From: Holophagaceae bacterium UBA706
GTDB lineage: Bacteria; Acidobacteriota; Holophagae; Holophagales; Holophagaceae
Direction: 5' to 3'
NCBI GenBank assembly: GCA_002298155.1
Contig: DBME01000134.1
Location: 1-17,454 of the forward strand
Length of the DNA: 17,454 nucleotides
The notes below the pieces were generated by a model. The model did not search any database. It had not been told where the DNA came from and saw only the letters and a list, made by a program, of their open reading frames with translations. This document shows, in pieces, positions 1 to 7,900 of this stretch (positions are counted from its first letter, which is position 1; each line of letters opens with the position of its first letter). Both the position numbers and the translations under genes were made by a program.

Positions 1-73
1 GGGGGCCCCCGGGCTTTCCGGCCGACCGCCTTGGCCTGTTAGCCTGGAAGGGTTCCTTGTCCGGGATTCCGCC

Positions 74-1723
74 ATGCGCCACACCCTCTTCCCCCTCACC
101 CTCCTCGCCGCCGGCCTCGCCCTGGGGGCCCAGACCGCGCCGCCGCCCACCCGGGCCCAGCTGGACGCCATCTGCGCCCGGGGGCAGGACCTGGCCCAGC
201 GCATGCGGTTCGAGGACGCCTGCCGGATCTACCTGGACCACACCGGGATCCCCTCGCGCACCCTGGCCTCCCCCCTGATGATCCAGGACAAGGAGCGCTG
301 GACGGCCTGGTTCCTGGGCCCCGAGGACGCCTCCGGGAAACGCCCCCTCCTCAAGACCCTCACCTGCCCTCCCGGCAAGACCGAGGCCCTGGCGCCCGTG
401 GAGAACCTTCCCCTGCCCGCGTCCCTTGAGGCCCAGGCCGAACTCCTGGGCGGGGCCCTGCACCAGCTGGGCAGCCGTGGCGGCGACACCTATCTGGTGG
501 CCGTTCCGGAGCCCGGCGGCGGCGCCTCCCTCTATCGCCTGCCTCGCCGGGATGCCACGGGCGCGGCCCGCATGGGCCAGGACTTCCGCCTCACCCGGGG
601 GGGGGCCGGCGCCGGCGCGCCCTTCGTCTTCACCCGGTTCCACCGCACCCTCTTCACCCTGAACCAGGCCTCCCTGACCGGCGTGCCCAAGGGCGCCAAG
701 GGCGTGTCCATGATGCACACGCACCTGGACCTGGCCGATCCCTGCGAAACCGACGTGGCGGGCGCCATCCTGGGGGGCGATCTGAGCGTCACGGTCATCG
801 GGGCCGACGGCGTCTACACCTGCGCCACCGACGGCACGGTGGGCCCCGGCCCCAAGTCCGACAAGCTGCCCCAGGCCGATGCCAAGGGCGGCCCCGCCCC
901 CGGCGAGACCCTCACCGGCCTTCGGGCCTTCGCCCTGGACCAGTCCGCCCTGGAGTTCGAGAACGCCTGGGTCGCCGCCCCCGCCGAAACCCCCGGCACG
1001 TACACCTTCTGCTGCGTCTACCTGGACCCCGCCGCCGGCTTCAAGGCCCGGGTGGGTGGCCAATTCACCCTGGACAAGGACGGCCGCGCCAAGGTGGTGC
1101 CTCCCCCCGCGGGCCAGGGCGCCGCACTTCCGACCCTGACCCTGGAGCGCGATTTCCCCGCCGCCCTGCTGCCGCAGGGAATCGTCAAGGATCTGGGCCT
1201 GGAGCCCAGCCCGTCCTTCCTCGCCGCCTACCGCCCCGCCGTGAAGGTCCCCGAGGACACCGTCAAGCGCGGCGCGGCCCTGAACCACATCGGGGAATCC
1301 GAGCGCGCCCTGCGGGTGCTGGGCCCCCTGTACGAGGCCCGCCCCGACATGAAGGGCCTCGCCTTCGAGCTGGCCTTCGCCCACAACGCGCTGAACCAGT
1401 CCGACAAGGCCCTTACCATCCTCCAGGCCGCCGCCACGCGCGAACCCAAGGATCCCTGGATCGCCCGGGAACTGGCCTTCACCCACCTGCACCTCGCCCA
1501 TTACACCGAAGCCGTGGCGGCCTATCTCCGCTCCCTGCCGCTGGTGGCCGAGGACGACATGCGGGAGCGCAGCGAGCAGGCCATGAACCTCGCCCATGCC
1601 TACCAGCAGCTCAAGGACAACGCCAACCGCGAAGCCTGGCTTGCCAAGGCCAAGGCCTGGGCCCCCAAGGGCACCCCCCTGGCCGACTATTTCGCCAAGC
1701 AGGACGCCGCCACCCGCAAGTGA
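74..1723 (+). CDS. Secreted TPR protein with a JAB/JAMM-like HxH region
   Basis: 549 residues. A signal peptide is visible (basic MRH, hydrophobic stretch, cleavage likely after the ALGAQ region), so the protein should be exported. Residues about 210-250 contain H215-T-H217, followed by C224-E-T-D227 and a run of beta-strand-like residues; this resembles the JAB/JAMM metalloprotease motif HxH-x7-SxxD, but with Cys in place of Ser and one residue shorter spacing. Residues about 395-510 look like two to three tetratricopeptide repeats (LNHIGESERAL, FELAFAHNALNQSDKAL, ELAFTHLHLAHYTEAV), a protein-binding scaffold. A GGAAGGG stretch at 47-53 is a distant possible ribosome site; nothing better favours another start. 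Its stop abuts the stop of the convergent dehydratase. The JAMM assignment is inference; the TPR part is firmer. No specific function can be named. Confidence 0.85.
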   Translation: MRHTLFPLTLLAAGLALGAQTAPPPTRAQLDAICARGQDLAQRMRFEDACRIYLDHTGIPSRTLASPLMIQDKERWTAWFLGPEDASGKRPLLKTLTCPPGKTEALAPVENLPLPASLEAQAELLGGALHQLGSRGGDTYLVAVPEPGGGASLYRLPRRDATGAARMGQDFRLTRGGAGAGAPFVFTRFHRTLFTLNQASLTGVPKGAKGVSMMHTHLDLADPCETDVAGAILGGDLSVTVIGADGVYTCATDGTVGPGPKSDKLPQADAKGGPAPGETLTGLRAFALDQSALEFENAWVAAPAETPGTYTFCCVYLDPAAGFKARVGGQFTLDKDGRAKVVPPPAGQGAALPTLTLERDFPAALLPQGIVKDLGLEPSPSFLAAYRPAVKVPEDTVKRGAALNHIGESERALRVLGPLYEARPDMKGLAFELAFAHNALNQSDKALTILQAAATREPKDPWIARELAFTHLHLAHYTEAVAAYLRSLPLVAEDDMRERSEQAMNLAHAYQQLKDNANREAWLAKAKAWAPKGTPLADYFAKQDAATRK

Positions 1724-3721
1724 TCAGGCGTCGGCCGCCGCGCGCCGCCGGCGGTTCCGTTCCGCGGGCAGGTTCGCCGCCAGGGTGCGGCGGTCCCGCA
1801 CGTAGCCGCCGTAGCGCCCCACGCCCAGGACCGAAGGCTTGTAGGTGGGCACCAGCTCCTTGAGCAGCCGCACGATTTCCGGCTGCCGCTCCTCGTAGGG
1901 CAGGCGCGCCGCGGCCCGCAGTTGGTCGATGGCCGCCTCCAGGATCGCGGAGGGGATGGGCTGGGGGTTGGCTTCGATGAGCTTGGGATGGATGGTGGTG
2001 ATGGAGCGTTCCTCGTCCATGAAGAGCTCCTCGTGGATCTTCTCGCCGGGACGCAGGCCCACGATCTCGATCTGGATGTCGCGGCCGGGTTCCAGCCCCG
2101 AGAGCCGCGCCATGTCCGTGGCCAGGTCCAGGATGCGCACCGGCTCGCCCATGTCCAGGATGTAGACCCGCCCCGTCTCCCCGAAGAGCGCCGCCTGGAT
2201 CACCAGCTGGCTGGCTTCGGGAATGGTCATGAAGTACCGCGTCATGGCCGGATGGGTGACCGTGATGGGTCCGCCCGCCTCGATCTGCTCCTTGAAGATG
2301 GGCACCACGCTGCCCCGGCTTCCCAGGACGTTGCCGAAGCGCACGCTGGCGAACTGGACCCCCGGCCCGGCCTTGGCGGCGGTGTTGAGCACGATGCACT
2401 CGGCGATGCGCTTGGAGGCGCCAAGCACGTTGGTGGGGTTCACGGCCTTGTCCGTGGAGATGTTGACCACGCGCCGGGAGCCGAAGTCCAGGGCCGCCTC
2501 CATGACGTTGAGGGTGCCCAGGATGTTGTTCTCCAGGGCCTCTCCGGGGTGCGTCTCCAGGAAGGGCACGTGCTTGTGCGCGGCGGTGTGGAGGACGATG
2601 TCGGGCTTGTAGCGCTCGAAGACCTCCCGCAGCCCCGGGCGGTTGCGGATGTCCATGAGCTCCAGGGAGATCGCCTGCCGCGGGAAGAGGCTCTGCAGGC
2701 TGCGCTGGACCTTCCACAGGCTGTTCTCGCCCCGGCCCAGGAGGACCATGGACGCGGGGTTCAGGGCCGCCATCTGCCGGGCCAGCTCGCCCCCGATGGA
2801 ACCGCCGGCCCCGGTGATCAGGACCACCTTGCCGGCCACCTCCTGGCTCAGGGCGCCGTAGTCCAGCTTCACCGCGTCCCTGCGCAGGAGGTCGTCGATG
2901 GAGATCTCCTGGAGGTCCGGCTTCCAGTTCTGGGCGCCCAGCAGGTTGAACAGGCCGGGCACGGTCTTGACCTTGATGTTGCGTTTCTGGAACTCCTCCA
3001 TGAGCTTGCGCACGAAGCCGCCGGGGGCTGAAGGAATGGCCAGCACCGCGTGGGTGATGCCGAAGTCGCGCACCACGTCGCCCAGGGCCGGGATGGGGCC
3101 CAGCACCCGGTAGCCCTGGATGCAGGCCCCCTGCTTCTCCGGGGCGTCATCCAGGAAGCCCACGATGCGGTAGCCCAGCTCGGGATGCAGGGTCAGCTCC
3201 TGGGCCACCAGGGACCCGGCGCGGCCCGCCCCCACCATGAGGGTGCGGCGCTTGGGCGCCTCGTCCCGGGACGCGCCGAAGAGGGTCTTGAAGCGGGTCT
3301 CGAACCAGACCCGGCGGCCGATGCGCACCGAAGCCCAGAACAGGCCCGTGAACAGGCTCGCGCGCAGGCCGATGGTGGGGGCCTGGGGTTCGAAGGCCAG
3401 CACGCTGGGCATGAACTGCGTCGCGAAGCTCAAGGCCATGAGGATGAGGGTGGCCAGGGCCAGCCGGGTGACGTCCCGGATGGTGGTCAGGCGGTAGATG
3501 GGCGCCGTCACCTGGAACATCGATCCCGCCACGGAGGCCATGAGGATCCACACGATGATCCGCACGGCGTCCACATGGGCGACCGACCCGATCTGCCCGG
3601 CGACCACCCACGCCAGGCCCGCGAGCATCAGGTCCACCAGCCGCTTCACGGCGCGGCGCAGGACAGGGGATGTGGGGCCCCAGAAGGGTCGCGCCGGGGC
3701 AAGGGTAGCTCGCTTATCCAT
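1724..3721 (-). CDS. Membrane-bound nucleotide-sugar 4,6-dehydratase, WbpM/CapD/PglF type
   Basis: 665 residues, the length of Pseudomonas WbpM. About four transmembrane helices (residues 24-140) anchor it in the inner membrane. A first Rossmann domain (VGAGRAG, near 160-285, CoA_binding_3 type) is followed by the catalytic short-chain dehydrogenase domain (TGAGGSIGGELARQ near 300, NISTDKAVNPTN near 425, K437). Family members convert UDP-GlcNAc or a similar nucleotide sugar to the 4-keto-6-deoxy sugar, the first step to QuiNAc, FucNAc or bacillosamine in O-antigen, capsule or glycoprotein synthesis. Where classical SDRs have Tyr and WbpM/PglF have Met, this protein has Leu433 (NVLGASK). The ATG at 3721 has an AAGGGA-like ribosome site. 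No other glycan gene adjoins it, so the exact sugar cannot be assigned. Very sure of the family. Confidence 0.95.
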   Translation of the reverse strand: MDKRATLAPARPFWGPTSPVLRRAVKRLVDLMLAGLAWVVAGQIGSVAHVDAVRIIVWILMASVAGSMFQVTAPIYRLTTIRDVTRLALATLILMALSFATQFMPSVLAFEPQAPTIGLRASLFTGLFWASVRIGRRVWFETRFKTLFGASRDEAPKRRTLMVGAGRAGSLVAQELTLHPELGYRIVGFLDDAPEKQGACIQGYRVLGPIPALGDVVRDFGITHAVLAIPSAPGGFVRKLMEEFQKRNIKVKTVPGLFNLLGAQNWKPDLQEISIDDLLRRDAVKLDYGALSQEVAGKVVLITGAGGSIGGELARQMAALNPASMVLLGRGENSLWKVQRSLQSLFPRQAISLELMDIRNRPGLREVFERYKPDIVLHTAAHKHVPFLETHPGEALENNILGTLNVMEAALDFGSRRVVNISTDKAVNPTNVLGASKRIAECIVLNTAAKAGPGVQFASVRFGNVLGSRGSVVPIFKEQIEAGGPITVTHPAMTRYFMTIPEASQLVIQAALFGETGRVYILDMGEPVRILDLATDMARLSGLEPGRDIQIEIVGLRPGEKIHEELFMDEERSITTIHPKLIEANPQPIPSAILEAAIDQLRAAARLPYEERQPEIVRLLKELVPTYKPSVLGVGRYGGYVRDRRTLAANLPAERNRRRRAAADA

Positions 3722-3758
3722 GGATACCGGTCCCTTCGGGGTTTTGATTGGTGGGCCG

Positions 3759-3767
3759 ATATTAGCA
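3759..3767 (-). promoter_or_regulatory. Extended -10 promoter for the dehydratase
   Basis: Read on the minus strand, TGCTAATAT is an extended -10 (TGn plus TAATAT) about 38 bases before the ATG at 3721, inside an AT-rich patch in otherwise very GC-rich DNA. No good -35 lies at 15-18 bases, which is common for extended -10 promoters. Prediction only. Confidence 0.4.
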
Positions 3768-3799
3768 TGAATATGAAATAACCAGCCTCCCGGGCCCGT

Positions 3800-4225
3800 T
3801 CACCCGCCCAGGGCCCCCAGGATGCGCGCCATGGAAGCGGACAGCTCCGCCGCCAGGTCCTTCAGCCCCGGACGCCCCCCGAAACCGGGGTCGGGGTGGA
3901 GCACCAGGGTGCCGCCATCCGGGAGCTCCAGCAGGAGGATCTTCACGGGGGCGCCCGCCACCGCGGCGGGATCCGTCTCCAGCAGGCGCACCAGGTACCG
4001 GGGGTGGAAGCACAGCAGCTGGCGGGCCCCCAGGATCCGGTGCCCCTCCCGGGCCGCCAGGGCCTGGGGATCGATCTCCTGGACCAGCCAGAGGCCTTCC
4101 GCGCGGATCGCCTCCCGGGCGCGCTCCACCGTCTCGCCAAAGGGGAACCGGGACCTCGCCCGGAGTTCGCCGGCGGCGGCGGGGGAAAGGGGTCCGTAAA
4201 CGACGTTCGGTTCAGACCTGTCCAT
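3800..4225 (-). CDS. DUF302-domain protein
   Basis: 141 residues from the ATG at 4225 (MDRSEPNVVYG). An in-frame extension to 4327 would run through the divergent promoter and reads as low-complexity sequence, so it was not used. The pattern PFGETVERAREAIRAEGLW, then an EIDPQ segment and LLCFHPRYLVRLLETDP, matches the DUF302 family: small soluble alpha/beta proteins of unknown role, some found near heavy-metal or thiol-redox genes. No signal peptide and no membrane helix are seen. It is read divergently from the MESH1-like gene and lies 78 bases upstream of the dehydratase on the same strand; that gap has its own promoter-like sequence, so co-transcription is possible but not required. Confidence 0.82.
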   Translation of the reverse strand: MDRSEPNVVYGPLSPAAAGELRARSRFPFGETVERAREAIRAEGLWLVQEIDPQALAAREGHRILGARQLLCFHPRYLVRLLETDPAAVAGAPVKILLLELPDGGTLVLHPDPGFGGRPGLKDLAAELSASMARILGALGG

Positions 4226-4290
4226 GCCCGAGTATAAGCCACACCTTCCCAAGCCCTCGCCCTGGCGTCCACCCCTTGAGACATTAATTC

Positions 4291-4318
4291 TTGATCGTCC
4301 GGAGGGTGGTTCTAGAAT
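4291..4318 (+). promoter_or_regulatory. Sigma-70-type promoter for the MESH1-like gene
   Basis: TTGATC (4291-4296), a 16-base spacer and TAGAAT (4313-4318) form a reasonable -35/-10 pair about 42 bases before the ATG at 4361. It lies in the only AT-rich stretch of the divergent gap between the DUF302 and hydrolase genes. Confidence 0.55.
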
Positions 4319-4360
4319 CCGAGGCACACGAAACCATCATCTAACCTGGGGGCATGGACC

Positions 4361-4921
4361 ATGACAGCCGGCGGGAAACCTGAAGACAGCGTCCTGTTGC
4401 TCGTCAAGGCCATGGAATTCGCCACCCTCAAGCATGCGGCGCAGCGGCGCAAGGGGATCCAGGCCGAGCCCTACGTCAACCATCTCGCGGAGGTGGCGCG
4501 CCTGCTGGCGGAGGCCACCGGCGGCACGGATCCGGAACTGGTGGTGGCGGGCTTCCTCCACGACACAATCGAGGACACGGGCACCACCTACGAGGAGCTC
4601 GTGGACCATTTCGGCGCCGACGTGGCGGACCTGGTGCGGGAAACCACCGACGACAAGTCCCTTCCCAAGGCCGAGCGCAAGTCCCTCCAGATCCTCCACG
4701 CCCACCGTATCTCCCCCCGGGCCAAGATGCTCAAGATCGCCGACAAGATCTCCAACCTCCGCGCCACCCTCGCCAGCCCTCCCGTGGACTGGACCCTGGA
4801 ACGCAAGCAGGAGTACTTCGACTGGTCCCTGGCCGTGGTGGCCGGGTGCCGGGGGGTGAACCCGGCCCTGGAGGCGATCTTCGACGCCGAGCTGGCGCGC
4901 CGGGATCAGCTGGTCACCTGA
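4361..4921 (+). CDS. Stand-alone (p)ppGpp hydrolase, MESH1-like HD protein
   Basis: 186 residues, about the size of metazoan MESH1 (179) and far shorter than RelA/SpoT; there is no synthetase, TGS or ACT domain. The HD hydrolase core is complete: KH25, YVNH41, LH67D68TIE71D72, and the late Asp128 in KIADKISNLR. These correspond to the Mn2+-binding and catalytic residues of MESH1/SpoT, which remove the 3'-pyrophosphate from ppGpp or pppGpp; MESH1 homologues can also dephosphorylate NADPH. The segments TTDDKSLPKAERK and QEYFDWS are also close to MESH1. The expected role is cytoplasmic clearance of alarmones. ATG 4361 is preceded by GGGGG at 10 bases. It converges on the giant kinase gene with 33 bases between. 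Family assignment is strong; substrate is inferred. Confidence 0.92.
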   Translation: MTAGGKPEDSVLLLVKAMEFATLKHAAQRRKGIQAEPYVNHLAEVARLLAEATGGTDPELVVAGFLHDTIEDTGTTYEELVDHFGADVADLVRETTDDKSLPKAERKSLQILHAHRISPRAKMLKIADKISNLRATLASPPVDWTLERKQEYFDWSLAVVAGCRGVNPALEAIFDAELARRDQLVT

Positions 4922-4954
4922 GTGGCTGGAAGGAAGGCTGGACAGCTTAGGATC

Positions 4955-7900
4955 TCAATTACCTGACCGGGGGCGTCCCGACAACGCCCGCTCGATGGCG
5001 GCCACCAGGCGCAGCAGCCGGTCCTTGAGCAGGAAATCCGCGGCGCCCGCGCGCATGGCCTCCACGGCGAGCTCCTCCCCCGCCTCCCCCGAAATCACCA
5101 GGACGGGCAGTGCGGCATCGAAGGTCCGCACCTGACGCACGACTTCCATGCCGCTCCAGCCCCGGGCCCGGTAGCCGGCGAGGACCACGTCGATCCCGCC
5201 CCCGGCCAGGGCCGCGTCCAGTTCCGCGGGCCGTTCGATGCGCCTCAGGTTGCAGGCGAGGTCGCCCTTCTGGAGCAGGCCCTCGATGACGAGGGCGTCG
5301 ATGGGGTTGTCCTCGATGAGGAGGATGCCGAGGGGTTCCCCCTTGCCGGCTCTCACCTCGGGTTCCGGTTCCGGGGCCGGCGGTTCGGGAGCCGCGGCCC
5401 CGGCGTCTTCGGGCGCCGGCGCCTGCGCGGGCTGGGACCTCATGGCTGCCACCTGGCTGAACTTCCGGTGGATCTCCTCGAACGAGAACGGCTTGGCGAT
5501 GATCAGCGTGAAGGGGTCCTCCTCGGCGAGGCGCTCCGCGTCCGGCTCCATGAACCCCGTGGCCAGGAGCACCGGCAGGTCGCGGAACCGCTCCCGCAGA
5601 TGGCCCAGGGCCTCGGTTCCGGTCATGCCGGGCATGTTCATGTCCAGGATCACGAGATCCGGGACGGTCTCCCGGGACAGGTAGTCCAGGGCCGCCCTGC
5701 CTCCGTCCACGGCCTCCACCTGGTGGCCCAGGACCCGCAGCATCAGGGGCACCGGGGACCGCAGGAGCTCGTCGTCATCCACCACCAGGATCCGCAGGGC
5801 CGAGCCGGTCTGGGCCAGGGCGTTGCCGGCCTCCGCTTCGTCGGCCTCGTCCGCGAGGATGGGCAGGGTCATGAGCACCTGGGTGCCCTTGCCCTCCTGG
5901 CTGTTGATGGTCAGGGAGCCACCGTGGGCCCGCACCGTGTTGAAGACCATGGACAGGCCCAGGCCGGTGCCCTTGCCCACGGGCTTGGTGGTGTAGAAGG
6001 GCTCCATGGCCCGCTGCAGGACTTCGGGGGACATGCCCTGCCCCGTGTCCTCTACCAAAATCTGCACCGTGCGGGCCTCGCCGTGCCGGGTGCGGATGCC
6101 CAGGGTGCCGCCCCCGGGCATGGCGTCCACGGCGTTGACGCAGAGGTTCATCAAGGCGCTGCCCAGGGTCCCCGTCTCCCCCTGGATGAGGGGCAGCGGC
6201 TCCTCGAGGCTCACGATCAGCTGGTACTTCTGGAGCAGTGTGTGCTCGAGGAGGGCCACCTCCTTGCGCACCAGGTCGTTGATGTCCACGGGGGCCCTGG
6301 CCGTGCGCTCCTTGCGGGCGAACCCCACGAGGCCCTTGACCAGGTCCCGGCCGCGCATGGCGGCCCGTTCCACGATGGCCAGCGCATCAGTCATGGCCTG
6401 GTCCGCGCCGAAACGGGACTGCAGGGCCTGGGTGACCGCGAAGATCGCCCCCAGCACATTGTTCATGTCGTGGGCGATGCCCCCGGCGAGCCGGCCGAGG
6501 CTCTCCATCTTCTGGGCCTGCTGCAGCTGGTCCTGCAGGTCCGCGTTCTCCAGCTGGGCGCGCTTGCGCTCCCGGATGTCGCGGGCGCTGGCGTAGATGC
6601 AGGGCGTGCCGTTCAGGTTGAAGACCCGCAGGAGCAGCTCCACCGGAATCTCGGTGCCGTCCTTGCGCATGTGCGCCCATTCGATGGGCACGCCGGTGCG
6701 CAGGGCCTCCTGGATCACGCCGTCCACCTCCCCCGCCAGGCGCGGGGGGACCAGGTCCTCCGGCCTCATGCTCAGGAGCTCCTCCCGGGTGTAGCCGTAC
6801 CGGTCCAGGGCCACCTGGTTGGCCTCCAGGAAGCAGCCTCCGGGCTTGCGCACCAGGATGGCGTCGGGGGAGGCCTCGAACACGGTTCGGAACCGCTCCT
6901 CGCTTTCGATGAGCTTGTCCACGGCGGCCTTCTGGGCCGTGATGTCCCGGGCCGTCACCACCGACCCGAAGATCCTGCCGTCGGCGTCCCGCAGGGGCGC
7001 CAGGTTGTAGCTGCCCACCCAGGTCACGCCGGTGTCCTTGCGGCGGAGGATGTATTCGGCGTTCACCGCCGTCTCCCCCCGCAGGGCCCGTGGCACGGCC
7101 CACTGGTCCACGGTGGCCGGTTCGCCGGTGGGGAGGAACACGTCCAGGATGTCGGGGTATTCGGCGAAGGTCCGGGCGCACTCGCTCTTGTCGGCGAAAC
7201 GGTGGAAGGTGGCGAAGGAATCGTTGAATTCCAGGAAGCGCCCCTCCAGGTCTGAGATGGACACGGCGTCCGCCATGCTGGCCAGGGCCGTTTCCAGCTT
7301 GACCCCCGCCTCCCGCGCGGCCTCTTCGGCCTGCCGGCGTTCCGTCACGTCCTGCACGATCGAGTAGAGTCGGAGCTCACCGCCCACCACGATGGGGCTC
7401 GAGAACACCTCCACGTCGCGGATGCGCCCGTCGGCGAGGCGGTGCCTGGCGGAGAAGGCGTTCCTGTGCCCGCTCTGGGCCAGGGCCATGTTGGTGCGGA
7501 CCCGCTCGGGGGTCAGGATGTTGAGGTCCATCACCGTCATGCTTTGCAGGTCGCTCCGCGTCCAGCCGTAGAAGGACGCCGCCGCGGGGTTGGCCGCGAC
7601 GATGGCAGCGTCGGCGGGGTCGATGACCAGCATTACGGCGAGGCTGCTTTCGAACAGGCTGCGGTAGCGGCCCTCGCTCTCCTGCAGGGCCTCCTCGGCC
7701 CGCTTGCGGGAGGTGATGACGTCGAAGATCGCCACGAACTCGTCCGGGTGGGGACTGTACACCGAGATGTCGAACCAGTCGTCCAGCGCCTTCACGTAGG
7801 TCTCGAAGCGCTCCGGGCGCCCGCCCCGGGCCACCCGCCCGTAGATCTCGAACAGCTCCTCGTCCTGCTCCCGGATGCCCGGGGCGAGCTCGGTGATCCA

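Noticed and set aside
1922..3031. Plus-strand 369-codon frame opposite the dehydratase, and a minus-strand 368-codon frame overlapping it at 1611-2717
   Set aside because: Both lie over the recognisable dehydratase and read as biased, repetitive sequence with no domain.
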